A stretch of 64,000 nt of DNA from Flavobacterium soyae (GCF_021245985.1 NZ_JAJQXA010000016.1:1-64000), one strand, 5' to 3'; numbered from the stretch's first letter, positions 42,703-52,353 are shown. Notes: generated by a model not told the origin, from the sequence alone. Program-made: numbers and translations.

Positions 42703-43992
42703 TTACTCTAAAAACACCTTCAACTCCTCATAAGTCTTAATCTTCACACTAACTTTCTCCTCATTAATAACACTCTCAATTTGAGTTGGAATCGGAAGTG
42801 TAATTCCTAAAGCAGGTTCAACAACATCTAAGAACTTAATAGGATGCGCCGTTTCTAAGAAAACACCAATTGCATTGCTATGTTTCTCCAATTCTTTTTT
42901 CAAACCTAAATAACCAACAGCGCCGTGCGGTTCTGCGATATAACCATCTGTGTTATAGATTTTCTTTAGAGCAACTAATGTTTCTTTATCAGTATAACTA
43001 TAAGAAGAAAAGTCTTTTTCGAACGCTTTTAAGTCATTGTTGTACAATTCCTGAATTCTAATAAAGTTGCTTGGGTTTCCAACGTCCATTGCGTTAGAGA
43101 TTGTTGCTTTAGAAGGTTTTGGATCATATTTTCCGTTTTCTAAGAATCTTGGCACTGTGTCGTTTACGTTTGTAGACGCTACAAAATGCTCAATTGGCAA
43201 ACCTAATTTTTTTGCCATAATTCCGGCGCAGATATTTCCGAAGTTTCCGCTTGGACAAGAGAAAACTAATGGTTTGTTTTGGTTTTTCAATGCTTTGTAA
43301 GCAAAGAAGAAATAGAACATTTGCGGTAACCAGCGCGCAATATTAATAGAGTTTGCAGAAGTCAGGTTTTTGTGCGCTAAAGTTTCATCTAAAAACGCTT
43401 TTTTCACCATATCCTGACAATCGTCAAAAACACCGTCAACTTCTAGTGCTTTAATGTTTTGTCCTAAAGTAGTCAATTGTTTTTCCTGAATATCGCTCAC
43501 TTTTCCTGACGGATATAAAATGACAACATCAACGCCGTCAACGCCTAGAAATCCGCTTGCAACGGCTCCGCCCGTATCTCCGGAAGTCGCTACTAAAACG
43601 GTGTTTTTAGCGTCTTTTTTGTCTTTATTGAAATAACCCAAACAACGTGACATAAAACGCGCTCCAACGTCTTTAAATGCCATTGTAGGACCGTGGAATA
43701 ATTCTAATGAATAAATTCCGTCTTCGACTTTCACAACCGGAAAATCAAAAACTAAAGTTTCGGCAATGATTTCTTTTAATGTTGAAGCCGGGATTTCATC
43801 GCCAACGAATTGTTTTATCGCTTCATACGCAATTTCTTCATTACTAAAACTTCCGATTTTATCAAAAAATGACGGATCTAAAGCCGTGATGTTTTCTGGA
43901 AAATATAATCCTTTATCACTCGCTAATCCTTGTATAACAGCTTCTTGGAAAGAAACTTTTGGGGCATTATGGTTTAAACTGTAGTATTTCAT
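42703..43992 (-). CDS. thrC: Threonine synthase
   Basis: PLP enzyme converting O-phosphohomoserine to threonine, the last step of the pathway. The 429-aa protein has the N-terminal MKYYSLNHN and GLYFPENI typical of the E. coli-type family, the PLP lysine in HGPTMAFKDVGARF, the ATSGDTGGAVASGF phosphate site and CPSGNFGNICAG. The open frame starts further up at 44073, but that part is repeat DNA (27 codons), so ATG 43992 is used. It follows thrB after a 361-bp gap filled with palindromic repeats. Confidence 0.95.
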   Translation of the reverse strand: MKYYSLNHNAPKVSFQEAVIQGLASDKGLYFPENITALDPSFFDKIGSFSNEEIAYEAIKQFVGDEIPASTLKEIIAETLVFDFPVVKVEDGIYSLELFHGPTMAFKDVGARFMSRCLGYFNKDKKDAKNTVLVATSGDTGGAVASGFLGVDGVDVVILYPSGKVSDIQEKQLTTLGQNIKALEVDGVFDDCQDMVKKAFLDETLAHKNLTSANSINIARWLPQMFYFFFAYKALKNQNKPLVFSCPSGNFGNICAGIMAKKLGLPIEHFVASTNVNDTVPRFLENGKYDPKPSKATISNAMDVGNPSNFIRIQELYNNDLKAFEKDFSSYSYTDKETLVALKKIYNTDGYIAEPHGAVGYLGLKKELEKHSNAIGVFLETAHPIKFLDVVEPALGITLPIPTQIESVINEEKVSVKIKTYEELKVFLE

Positions 43993-43997
43993 TGGTT

Positions 43998-44345
43998 GTT
44001 TTTTATTTAACCGCAAAGAACGCAAGGAATTAGTTTCTTTTGAAAACGCAATGTTCGCAAAGCTTTGTGGCAATATTTTTTATTTCAATTATATGTTAGT
44101 TCTGTCAGGCAGAGCGAAGTCGAAGCCCCGCACAGTATGGCAAGTTTAGTTTGTCATTTCGAGGAACGAGAAATCACACTCGAAACTCCGTACAGATATT
44201 CGCCAATCTTTGTCGACAAACTAGTGCGATTTCTCGTTCCTCGAAATGACAAACGTTGTGTCTTTACTTTGCGCGGGCTTCTCCCGAAGCCTCGGGATCG
44301 CTCAGTCTGACAAACTTTGTCTTAATACTTAATTCTTCGTACTTA
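43998..44345. repeat. Palindromic repeats in the thrB-thrC gap
   Basis: A cgcaaagaacgcaagg tract (44013-44070) is followed by GTTTGTCATTTCGAGGAACG... (44149-44175), inverted with ...CGTTCCTCGAAATGACAAAC (44228-44254): a 27-bp perfect stem. Flanking phrases ggcagagcgaagtcgaagcc and gaagcctcgggatcgctcagtctgac also pair. An ORF at 44065-44310 over this DNA is spurious. Confidence 0.85.
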
Positions 44346-44353
44346 ATACTTTT

Positions 44354-45277
44354 CTACAAAATCCTAACTCCATCAGGATTAATTTTCGAAACGTGAATTT
44401 CATATGGCAAATTCATTTTTTCGTAAACGTCGCTCATGGCTTTTGCGATTTGATCGGCGGTATTTTTTCCTCTGCTTAAAGCGAAAATTGATGGGCCAGA
44501 ACCTGAAATTCCAGAACCTAAAGCACCATTTTCATAAGCCGTTTGTTTGATTTGATCGAATCCCGGAATTAAAACGCTTCTTAAAGGCTCTACGATTTCG
44601 TCATGAAGCGAACGCCCGATCAATTCGTAATCTTTAGTGTAAAGACCTGCAACCAATCCGCCTACATTTCCCCATTGCATGATGGCGCTTTTTAGAGAAA
44701 CGTTTTGTTTTAAAACCGAACGAGCATCAGATGTTTTCAACTCAATTTGCGGGTGAACAACCGTTGCGTACAATTCCTCAGGACTGTCAATTCTGATAAT
44801 ATCAAGCGGCGCATAACTTCTTACCAAAGTAAATCCGCCTAAAAGGGCAGGAGCAACGTTGTCGGCGTGAGCGTTTCCGCTGGCTAATTTCTCGCCCTGC
44901 ATCGCAAACTGAACCAAATCTTTACGAGAATAAGGTCTTCCTAATAATTCATTAATTCCGAAAACCGCTCCCGCAGAACTTGCAGCACTGCTTCCGATTC
45001 CGCTTCCGGCTTTGATATTTTTATAAATTTCGATTTCGAATCCAAAATCCAGTTCATCTAAAGTTTCAAGCATTGCCAAAGCTGCAACTCCAGAAACGTT
45101 TTTCTCGGTTTCCAAAGGCAAATCGGCACCCACAATTTTAGTGATTCGAACTCCTTTTTGATCGACTTTTCGAACAATCATTTCATCGCCTGCATTGTCT
45201 AAGCAAAGTCCAAGTACGTCAAATCCGCATGAGAGGTTTGCAATAGTTGCCGGGCAAAATAGTTTTATTTCTTTCAT
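44354..45277 (-). CDS. thrB: Homoserine kinase
   Basis: GHMP kinase phosphorylating homoserine with ATP. The 307-aa protein has the GHMP glycine-rich ATP motif in IKAGSGIGSSAASSAGAVFG (near residues 87-105), the N-terminal FCPATIANLSCGFDVLG substrate-binding segment and the C-terminal GSGISGSGPSIFAL. ATG 45277 is preferred over 45304, which adds nine residues from the repeat-containing gap. It is the second gene of the thrABC operon. Confidence 0.95.
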   Translation of the reverse strand: MKEIKLFCPATIANLSCGFDVLGLCLDNAGDEMIVRKVDQKGVRITKIVGADLPLETEKNVSGVAALAMLETLDELDFGFEIEIYKNIKAGSGIGSSAASSAGAVFGINELLGRPYSRKDLVQFAMQGEKLASGNAHADNVAPALLGGFTLVRSYAPLDIIRIDSPEELYATVVHPQIELKTSDARSVLKQNVSLKSAIMQWGNVGGLVAGLYTKDYELIGRSLHDEIVEPLRSVLIPGFDQIKQTAYENGALGSGISGSGPSIFALSRGKNTADQIAKAMSDVYEKMNLPYEIHVSKINPDGVRIL

Positions 45278-45285
45278 TTCTGGTT

Positions 45286-45440
45286 GGTTTTGCCACGAAG
45301 GCACAAAGTCACAAAGTTTTATTTTTTTAATGCTTTGGTCTTTTCGCCATGAAGGCGCTAAGCCACAAATATTTTTTTATTTTTTGCGCTAAGTCTCAAA
45401 GAAAAACTTAAAAACTTAGCGTCTTAGTGCCTTAGCGGCT
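45286..45440. repeat. ggcactaag/cttagtgcc repeats in the thrA-thrB gap
   Basis: Phrases GCCACGAAGGCACAAAGTCACAAAG, cgccatgaaggcgctaagccacaaa, then in reverse CTTAGCGTCTTAGTGCCTTAGCGGC make imperfect inverted repeats. The same family appears at 36980-37033. Confidence 0.7.
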
Positions 45441-47886
45441 AAACATTCCCAATACGAATAACGTCAGCAAAAATTCCTGATGCTGTTACTGCGGCTCCGG
45501 CTCCGGCTCCTTTGATTAATAAAGGCTGATCTACATAACGATCTGTGTAGAAAAGCACAATATTGTCTTTTCCTTCCAGGTTGTAGAAAGGATGATCTTT
45601 TGGAATGAATTGCAGACCAACGCTTGCTTTTCCGTTTTCGAATTGCGCTACGTATTTCAATCTTGAATCTTTGGCTAAAGCTTCTTTATAAATACCTTCA
45701 AAATGAGAAGCGTGTTTGATTAACGATGCAAAGAAATCTTCATTGTTTGTTGTTGCTAAACATTCTGCTGGCAAGAAAGATTCATTTGCAATGGCATCAA
45801 TATCCATTTCGTAACCGCTTTCGCGAATTAAGATTAGGATTTTACGAGCAACGTCAATTCCGCTTAAGTCGATTTTTGGATCTGGTTCTGTGAAACCTTG
45901 AACTCCAGCTTCTTTTACCACATCGTGGAAAGAATTGTTTTCGTCAAAATTGTTGAAGATAAAGTTCAAGCTTCCAGATAAAACCGCCTGAATTTTATGC
46001 ACTTTATCACCAGATGCAATAAGGTTTTTTACAGTATCAATAATTGGCAATCCCGCACCAACATTCGTTTCAAACAAGAAAGGAGCATTGTATTGGCGAG
46101 ATAAGCTTTTTAATTTTTTATAGTTGTCGTAAGCAGATGAACAAGCAATTTTGTTGCAAGTTACAACGGCAATACTTTGTTTTAAGAATTGCTCGTATGT
46201 TTCAGAAACGCTTGCATTTGCTGTAATATCAACAAAAATACTGTTACGTAAATTTAGTTCTTTTGCTCTTGCGATAAATTCTTCTTTGCTGGCAGTTTCT
46301 CCTTTATCTAAATCGGCCTGCCATTCTTTTAATGAAATTCCGTCTTCATCAAAAAGCATTTTTCTTGAATTTGATAAAGCAATTACGCGGACATTAATTT
46401 TTAAATTATCTTTTAAGAATTTCTTCTGGCTGTGGATTTGCTCGATGAATTTTTCGCCCACATTTCCAACTCCCATTACAAATAAATTGAGCTGTTTTGT
46501 GTTTTCTTCAAAGAAATTTTCGTGTAAAGTATTCAATGCTTTTTTAACGTCTCTTTCGTTAATTACAGTCGAGATATTTCTTTCTGAAGCACCTTGCGCG
46601 ATTGCACGAATGTTTACGTTGTTTTTTCCTAAAGTGCTGAACATTCTTCCGCTTAAACCCTGATGATTTTTCATGTTTTCACCCACCAAAGCAATAATGC
46701 AAAGGTCTTTTTCTACGTAACAAGGATCGATTTTGTTTTGTGCAATTTCGATTTCAAAAGCTTTGTTAATCGCAGCTTCGGCATTATCAGCATCAGAATT
46801 TAAAATTCCGATACAAATTGAATGTTCAGAAGAAGCCTGAGTAATAAAAATTACATTGATTTTTTCCTGAGACAATACTTCAAACAAACGTCTTGAAGAA
46901 CCTGCAACACCAATCATTCCAGGGCCTTCAAGTGTCAGCAGCGAAATATGATCGATATGGCTGATTCCTTTTACAACGGTATCTTTTGATACAACAGTAT
47001 CAGAAATTAAAGTCCCCTCAGCCTCCGGTTCAAAAGTATTTTTGATCAGGATAGGAATGTTTTTTCTTAAAACCGGCTGAATTGTTGGCGGATACAAAAC
47101 TTTGGCACCAAAATGCGACAATTCCATCGCTTCCTGATATGAAATGTTCGCAATTGGACGTGCTTGTTTTACGATTTTTGGGTTTGCTGTAAACATTCCA
47201 TTTACATCTGTCCAGATTTCCAGTTGTTCCGCATCGATTGCTCCTGCAATAATTGCCGCAGTATAATCAGATCCGCCGCGTCCTAAAGTCGAAGTAATCC
47301 CGTCTAAAGTCTGCGCAATAAAACCTGGAAGAATATTGATTTTTGATTGATTCGAGGCAAAATATTCCTGAATCAATCGGTTTGAAATTTCGAAATTAAC
47401 AGCTGCTTTTCCAAAATCAGCATTTGTTTTAATTAACTCGCGGCTGTCTTTATAAACCGCATTTTTTTCAGTTTGCTGAAACGCCTGCGCGATGATATAA
47501 GACGAAAGCAATTCTCCAAAACTTAAAATAGTATCGGCAGTTCTTGGTGATAATTCGCCTAAAAGGAAACAACCGTCTAATAAAGTTTCAAGATGATTGA
47601 TAATTCTTTTTACATGACTTAACAAACTGCTTTGCTCACTTACGGGAATGAGTTCTTTAAGTGTGTCAAGGTGTTTTTTCTCGATTTCAGCAACAATATC
47701 TCTAAAGCCTTCGTCGTTTGCTGCTGCTTTTGCCGCTGCTAATTGTAGTAAATCAGTTACTTTACTAAGTGCAGAAACTACAACTACTAATTTGTCATTT
47801 TTAGCTTTTTGATTAACAATTTCGAGAACGAGTTTTATATTTTGAGCATTGGCAACCGAAGTTCCGCCAAATTTTAATACTTTCAT
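45439..47886 (-). CDS. thrA: Bifunctional aspartate kinase / homoserine dehydrogenase
   Basis: Fused enzyme catalysing the first and third steps from aspartate to threonine and methionine. The 815-aa protein has the aspartokinase domain with the N-terminal KFGGTSVANA motif and the TLGRGGSDYTAA active-site segment (about residues 212-226), two ACT regulatory domains (about 315-460), then homoserine dehydrogenase with the NAD(P) loop VMGVGNVGEKFI (about 468-480) and GLPIIDTVKNL plus SGSLNFIF. The ACT domains suggest feedback control by threonine. A leader peptide with a Thr run precedes it (47996-48097). Confidence 0.96.
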   Translation of the reverse strand: MKVLKFGGTSVANAQNIKLVLEIVNQKAKNDKLVVVVSALSKVTDLLQLAAAKAAANDEGFRDIVAEIEKKHLDTLKELIPVSEQSSLLSHVKRIINHLETLLDGCFLLGELSPRTADTILSFGELLSSYIIAQAFQQTEKNAVYKDSRELIKTNADFGKAAVNFEISNRLIQEYFASNQSKINILPGFIAQTLDGITSTLGRGGSDYTAAIIAGAIDAEQLEIWTDVNGMFTANPKIVKQARPIANISYQEAMELSHFGAKVLYPPTIQPVLRKNIPILIKNTFEPEAEGTLISDTVVSKDTVVKGISHIDHISLLTLEGPGMIGVAGSSRRLFEVLSQEKINVIFITQASSEHSICIGILNSDADNAEAAINKAFEIEIAQNKIDPCYVEKDLCIIALVGENMKNHQGLSGRMFSTLGKNNVNIRAIAQGASERNISTVINERDVKKALNTLHENFFEENTKQLNLFVMGVGNVGEKFIEQIHSQKKFLKDNLKINVRVIALSNSRKMLFDEDGISLKEWQADLDKGETASKEEFIARAKELNLRNSIFVDITANASVSETYEQFLKQSIAVVTCNKIACSSAYDNYKKLKSLSRQYNAPFLFETNVGAGLPIIDTVKNLIASGDKVHKIQAVLSGSLNFIFNNFDENNSFHDVVKEAGVQGFTEPDPKIDLSGIDVARKILILIRESGYEMDIDAIANESFLPAECLATTNNEDFFASLIKHASHFEGIYKEALAKDSRLKYVAQFENGKASVGLQFIPKDHPFYNLEGKDNIVLFYTDRYVDQPLLIKGAGAGAAVTASGIFADVIRIGNV

Positions 47887-47950
47887 TTTTGATATTTTTA
47901 TTTCTTTGAATGCAATAGTTTTTATGTATCCATTACCTTTCTTCTTTTGC

Positions 47951-48005
47951 GAAAAAAGTATAGATAATCTGGATTATATGTAAAAATGTATACCCCTAAG
48001 GGGTA
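47951..48005 (-). promoter_or_regulatory. Attenuator region of the thr operon leader
   Basis: On the minus strand the leader stop codon sits in the loop of hairpin TACCCC-TTA-GGGGTA (48005-47991). Overlapping its 3' arm is GTATA, pairing with TATAC (47993-47989 and 47962-47958) and enclosing an ATAATC/GATTAT stem, then T6: a terminator-like fold. The two folds share bases and exclude each other, as an attenuator requires, but which fold is favoured when ribosomes stall on Thr codons cannot be settled by eye. Confidence 0.6.
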
Positions 48006-48097
48006 GTAGTTGTTGTAGTAGAAATTGTTGCAGCAGCAATTGCAACTCCTGTTTGAGTTGTCATTGTAGATTGATATTTTGCGCTGTTATGTTTCAT
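47996..48097 (-). CDS. thrL: Threonine operon leader peptide
   Basis: A 33-codon ORF, ATG 48097 to TAG 47996. The product begins MKHNSAKYQSTMTT and ends in Ile-Ser followed by six consecutive Thr and one Pro; ten of the 33 residues are Thr and two are Ile. It is located 109 nt upstream of thrA, after an exact -7 element TACTTTTG (48116-48109). This is the expected structure of a transcription-attenuation leader, as in E. coli thrL, sensing threonyl-tRNA (and perhaps isoleucyl-tRNA). The peptide is not similar in sequence to E. coli thrL beyond composition. Confidence 0.8.
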   Translation of the reverse strand: MKHNSAKYQSTMTTQTGVAIAAATISTTTTTTP

Positions 48098-48108
48098 TTT
48101 TGATTTTC

Positions 48109-48116
48109 CAAAAGTA
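48109..48116 (-). promoter_or_regulatory. -7 element of the thr operon promoter
   Basis: TACTTTTG on the minus strand matches TAnnTTTG exactly; the start of transcription is expected near 48105, about 8 nt before the leader ATG, so the leader peptide would have almost no 5' UTR. Confidence 0.55.
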
Positions 48117-48523
48117 CAGATTTTTATACGAGTTAAAAACTTTGAAGGCTTTTTTACGAATATTTTAATAATTTAAATCCTTAGAATTCAATATTGAGCT
48201 TTTGTTAAAATTAAATATGTTAAGTTGAAGTTTTGATATATTTCAAGTTCTGATTTTAAGAAATAAACCAAGAGAAGGAATTGATTTTTGATTAAAATAT
48301 TTCAGAAACATACACTTTTTTAAATTCTCTATTAAGATTTGATACAAAATTCTAAGGCTTTAAGTTAAAAACATTTTTAATTATCACATCAATTTTGTAT
48401 GATTAATATTGTGAAATAAATAAAAGTGAGAAACAGGTTATATTGAAATTTTAATTATTGTGATAAAATGTTGCTTTTTAATATTGATTTGTTGAATTTT
48501 GACATCTTAAATTAAAAATTGTC
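48117..48523. other. AT-rich gap upstream of hutH with no recognised feature
   Basis: About 400 bp between the thr promoter and hutH. No ORF, strong hairpin or known repeat is seen. It presumably holds the hutH promoter; gaattttgac at 48494-48503 resembles a -7 element with one mismatch. Confidence 0.4.
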
Positions 48524-50038
48524 ATGAGAGAAATCCATTATATAAGCACTGAAACCATAACATTAGAAACCCTGCACGAGATTTTAGCAAATGATAAAAT
48601 GCTTGAATTATCTGAAGAAGCTAAAGTAAATGTTCAAAAATGCCGTGATTATTTAGATAAAAAAATGGCATCGCATACAGCACCAATTTATGGAATCAAT
48701 ACAGGTTTTGGATCACTTTACAGTGTAAAAATCTCAAATGAAAACTTATCTAAACTTCAGGAAAATTTAGTAAAATCCCACGCCTGCGGAACGGGAGAAG
48801 AAGTTCCGTTAGAAATTGTAAAAATGATGCTTTTGCTTAAAATCCAATCTTTAAGCTACGGACACTCTGGAATACAACTGCAGACTTTAAGCCGTTTGGT
48901 TGATTTTTACAATAATGATATTTTACCTGTAATTTATAATCAGGGGTCACTTGGGGCTTCTGGAGATTTAGCGCCTTTGGCACATTTATCTTTACCTTTA
49001 TTAGGAGAAGGAGAAGTTTATTTTGAAGGAAAAAAAATGGTTTCTGCCGAAGTTTTAAAACATTTTAAATGGGAACCAATTGTTTTACAGTCAAAAGAAG
49101 GTTTGGCTTTGTTAAACGGAACGCAGTTTATGAGCGCTTATGGAGCTCACATTTTAATTAAAGCATATAAATATTCGTATTTGGCAGATTTAATTGGAAC
49201 TATTTCCTTAGAAGGTTTTGATGGCAGAATTGAGCCATTCAACGAATTGATACATTATATACGCCCGCACAAAGGACAGATTGTAACGGCACAACGCATC
49301 ACAGAATTTTTAGATGGGAGTGAAATTATCGCTCAGGAAAAGAAACATGTACAGGATCCGTACTCTTTCCGTTGTATGCCTCAGGTTCATGGTGCTTCAA
49401 AAGATGCGATTGATTACGTTAGAAAAGTATTTAAGACGGAAATTAATTCAGTTACCGATAATCCAAATATATTTATTGAAGCCGATCAGATTATTTCAGG
49501 AGGAAATTTCCACGGACAGCCTTTAGCTTTGGCTTTAGATTTTATGGCAATTGCTTTGGCAGAATTAGGAAGTATCTCTGAAAGAAGAACCTATCAGTTA
49601 ATTTCTGGATTGCGTAATCTTCCGGCATTTTTAGTTGATAATCCGGGATTGAATTCTGGTTTTATGATACCGCAGTATACTGCGGCGAGTATTGCAAGTC
49701 AAAACAAACAATTGGCAGTGCCGTCGAGTATTGACAGTATTGTTTCGAGCAACGGTCAGGAAGACCATGTGAGTATGGGAGCAAACGGGGCGACAAAAGC
49801 CTTACGGGTTTTAGATAATTTAGAGCGTATTTTGGCAATTGAATTATTAAATGCATCTCAGGCAATTGCTTACAGAGAGCCGCTAAAATCAAGTGATTTT
49901 ATCGAAATGTTTTTAAATAGTTATAGAGAAGTTGTTCCGTTGGTTAAGGAAGACAGAATCTTGCATTATGATATTGAAAATACCGTTTCATTCCTGGGTA
50001 GTTTCCAAATAGAAAACGATTTGTTAACAATGGCTTAA
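48524..50038 (+). CDS. hutH: Histidine ammonia-lyase (HAL/PAL family)
   Basis: Deaminates histidine to urocanate. The 504-aa protein has the Ala-Ser-Gly that forms the MIO cofactor (A145-S146-G147 in GSLGASGDLAPL), the N-terminal INTGFGSLYSV with catalytic Tyr region, the LVKSHACGTGE segment with the HAL-type Ser-His, and the QEDHVSMG loop. Other hut genes are not adjacent, so an aromatic-amino-acid lyase role is not excluded, though the motifs favour histidine. It is monocistronic. Confidence 0.9.
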   Translation: MREIHYISTETITLETLHEILANDKMLELSEEAKVNVQKCRDYLDKKMASHTAPIYGINTGFGSLYSVKISNENLSKLQENLVKSHACGTGEEVPLEIVKMMLLLKIQSLSYGHSGIQLQTLSRLVDFYNNDILPVIYNQGSLGASGDLAPLAHLSLPLLGEGEVYFEGKKMVSAEVLKHFKWEPIVLQSKEGLALLNGTQFMSAYGAHILIKAYKYSYLADLIGTISLEGFDGRIEPFNELIHYIRPHKGQIVTAQRITEFLDGSEIIAQEKKHVQDPYSFRCMPQVHGASKDAIDYVRKVFKTEINSVTDNPNIFIEADQIISGGNFHGQPLALALDFMAIALAELGSISERRTYQLISGLRNLPAFLVDNPGLNSGFMIPQYTAASIASQNKQLAVPSSIDSIVSSNGQEDHVSMGANGATKALRVLDNLERILAIELLNASQAIAYREPLKSSDFIEMFLNSYREVVPLVKEDRILHYDIENTVSFLGSFQIENDLLTMA

Positions 50039-50040
50039 CA

Positions 50041-50067
50041 TTGTAAAATATTATTGAAGTAATTTTG
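50041..50067 (+). promoter_or_regulatory. Promoter of the phosphate transport operon
   Basis: TTG (50041-50043) and the exact -7 element TAATTTTG (50060-50067), 16 bp apart, are close to the Bacteroidota -33/-7 consensus. The next ATG is at 50087. Confidence 0.55.
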
Positions 50068-50086
50068 CCGTATCAAAAATATAAAA

Positions 50087-50731
50087 ATGTCAATAAACAG
50101 TATTTTCCAATTTTTAGTGCCGAAAGACAAGAAATTCTTTCCACTTTTTGAAGAAGCTTCAAGCAATTTAATTGAACTAGCTTCTAATTTACACGAAGCG
50201 GTTAACCTTCCATTAAAAGAAAGAGAAATTCTTTTTCAAAAGATTGACGAATTAGAACAAAAAGGGGAGGACATTACCCGTCAGACCAATTTGGAATTGA
50301 GCAGAAACTTTATCACTCCATTTGACAGAGAGGATATCCATACATTAATTACTTCTATTGATAACGTTGCTGATTACCTTCACGGTGCAGCAAGCCGTAT
50401 GAGATTGTATCAGGTTGATAAGATTACAAAATCTATCAGAAAGATGACAGAAATTAACCTTGAAGCTTGTCAAAACATTGACAGTGCTGTGAAAGAGTTA
50501 AGAAACTTAAAGAATTTTAAAATCATTAAAGATGCTTGCGCCAGAATTAACAAACTGGAAAATAAATCTGATAATGTATATAACAAAGCAGTTTTTGAAA
50601 TTTTTGAAAACGAAACAGACGCTAAAAATATTATTAAATATAAAGAAGTGTTATCTGTTTTAGAATCAGCAACAGACAAATGTAAGAGTGTTGCGAACAT
50701 ACTAGAATCTATTTCTGTAAAACATTCTTAA
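50087..50731 (+). CDS. DUF47 family PhoU-like protein
   Basis: A 214-aa all-helical PhoU-like cytosolic protein with the DUF47 pattern (FFPLFEEASSNLIELA, DELEQKGEDITRQTN with the metal-binding E-x-x-x-D, TPFDREDIHTLI). Such proteins accompany PiT transporters and are thought to modulate them. It is followed by the PiT gene after 30 nt; both share one promoter and terminator. Confidence 0.9.
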   Translation: MSINSIFQFLVPKDKKFFPLFEEASSNLIELASNLHEAVNLPLKEREILFQKIDELEQKGEDITRQTNLELSRNFITPFDREDIHTLITSIDNVADYLHGAASRMRLYQVDKITKSIRKMTEINLEACQNIDSAVKELRNLKNFKIIKDACARINKLENKSDNVYNKAVFEIFENETDAKNIIKYKEVLSVLESATDKCKSVANILESISVKHS

Positions 50732-50761
50732 TTCAATTTTTCATTCTGAAGTTATAATTTT

Positions 50762-52105
50762 ATGACGCTACTTTTATTAATTATAGTATTAGCTTTAATT
50801 TTTGATTACATCAATGGTTTTCATGATGCGGCAAATGCTATAGCGACTGTTGTTGCAACAAAGGTTTTAACGCCTTTTCAGGCCGTTCTTTGGGCAGCAT
50901 TTTTTAACTTTTTAGCTTATTGGGTTTTCGGATTTGGTGTTGCAGATACTGTTGCTAAAACAGCGCACACAATGGAAATTAACCTTGTAGTAATTCTTGC
51001 AGGAGTAATTGCGGCTATCTGCTGGAATTTATTGACTTGGTGGTTAGGGATTCCTTCAAGTTCTTCTCATACTTTAATTGGAGGTTTTGCCGGTGCGGCT
51101 GTTGCGCATGCTATTGCAGTTCATGGTTTTTCTGGTTATGTTGGAGAAGATGGGGCAACACATTATTGGTATCAAATTGTAAGCTGGTATAAGGCTGGAA
51201 AAGATGGTGCAATGCCTTCTGGAGTTCTTATCATTATTGCTTTTATAGTTTTAGCACCTTTATTAGGGGCTTTAGCATCTTATTTAATTTCAATTTGGTT
51301 ATTAAATGCTTCTCGTAAAAGTATTTGGCCTAAAATATTTACTGCTGCCTTAATGATAGCTACAGTTTGGTTTGTATATACTCAAATGGTTCCTTACGAA
51401 GAAATTATAGAGCATGGAAAACCGCGTTTTGATTCTCATTTTTGGAGTGTAGCTTTTGATGCTCATAATATTAAATGGTTTTTAGTAGCCTTTATTATCT
51501 TAACTGTAAGTGCATTTTGTTTGATATTTAGCAGTTTAAATCTTCATCAGGCCGATGCTGCTTTGAAAAAAATGCAATTATTATCTTCTGCGGCTTTTAG
51601 TTTAGGTCACGGAGGAAATGATTCTCAAAAAGTAATGGGTATTATTGCTGCTGCTGTAGCGGTTTATATTAATACAAATCCTGGAGTTCACATGGATTCT
51701 TGGTTAGATGTTGTGTTGCCAAATGATGATTTGGGAATAAAAGGGGTAATGCCGGGATGGATTCCGTTAGCTTGTTATTCTGCAATTGCAGCGGGAACTT
51801 TAAGCGGTGGATGGAAAATTGTAAAAACAATGGGATCTAAAATCACCAAAGTAAGTTCGTTTGAAGGTGTTGCTGCTGAAACTGCTGGAGCTTTAACGCT
51901 TTATTTTACAGAGCATTTAAAAATTCCGGTAAGTACAACGCATACTATTACAGGATCTATTATTGGTGTTGGATTAACAAAACGTGTTTCTGCAGTTCGC
52001 TGGGGAGTTACGGTAAGCTTGGTTTGGGCTTGGATTCTAACTATTCCAATTTCAGCAATATTAGCAGGTTTAGTGTATTTTGTACTAAGTTTGTTTATTT
52101 CGTAA
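50762..52105 (+). CDS. Inorganic phosphate transporter, PiT family
   Basis: A 447-aa membrane protein with about ten helices importing phosphate as a metal complex coupled to cations. The two inverted PiT signatures are visible: N-terminal DYINGFHDAANAIAT and the C-terminal SLGHGGNDSQKVMG with PVSTTHTITGSIIGVG; the N-terminal counterpart of the latter is IPSSSSHTLIGGFAGAA. It is cotranscribed with the PhoU-like gene upstream. A central loop insert (about 130-150) is typical for Bacteroidota members. Confidence 0.95.
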   Translation: MTLLLLIIVLALIFDYINGFHDAANAIATVVATKVLTPFQAVLWAAFFNFLAYWVFGFGVADTVAKTAHTMEINLVVILAGVIAAICWNLLTWWLGIPSSSSHTLIGGFAGAAVAHAIAVHGFSGYVGEDGATHYWYQIVSWYKAGKDGAMPSGVLIIIAFIVLAPLLGALASYLISIWLLNASRKSIWPKIFTAALMIATVWFVYTQMVPYEEIIEHGKPRFDSHFWSVAFDAHNIKWFLVAFIILTVSAFCLIFSSLNLHQADAALKKMQLLSSAAFSLGHGGNDSQKVMGIIAAAVAVYINTNPGVHMDSWLDVVLPNDDLGIKGVMPGWIPLACYSAIAAGTLSGGWKIVKTMGSKITKVSSFEGVAAETAGALTLYFTEHLKIPVSTTHTITGSIIGVGLTKRVSAVRWGVTVSLVWAWILTIPISAILAGLVYFVLSLFIS

Positions 52106-52150
52106 AATGATTAATGTGAAATGTAAATCGCATTTTGTCAATATAATATT

Positions 52151-52186
52151 AAAAGCCGGTTTCAATTGAAGCCGGCTTTTTTATTG
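52151..52186 (+). terminator. Terminator of the phosphate transport operon
   Basis: AAAAGCCGG/CCGGCTTTT with further pairing across TTTC/GAAG (one G-T) and a T-run. Confidence 0.9.
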
Positions 52187-52353
52187 CTGTTAACTTATAA
52201 ATGAAAAAATGTCTGTAAATGATGTTTTTTAAATTTATAGCAGTCATCCTTTACTATTTTATAAATTGATCTTTGCAGGATTATCTAACCTGTAAATTCA
52301 TTGTCTAAAGTATAGAAATAGATTGAAATGAGTTTGAAAACTGCTAATTACAA

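Noticed and set aside
44065..44310. 81-aa ORF between thrC and thrB
   Set aside because: Lies entirely in palindromic repeat DNA; the product only reflects the repeat.
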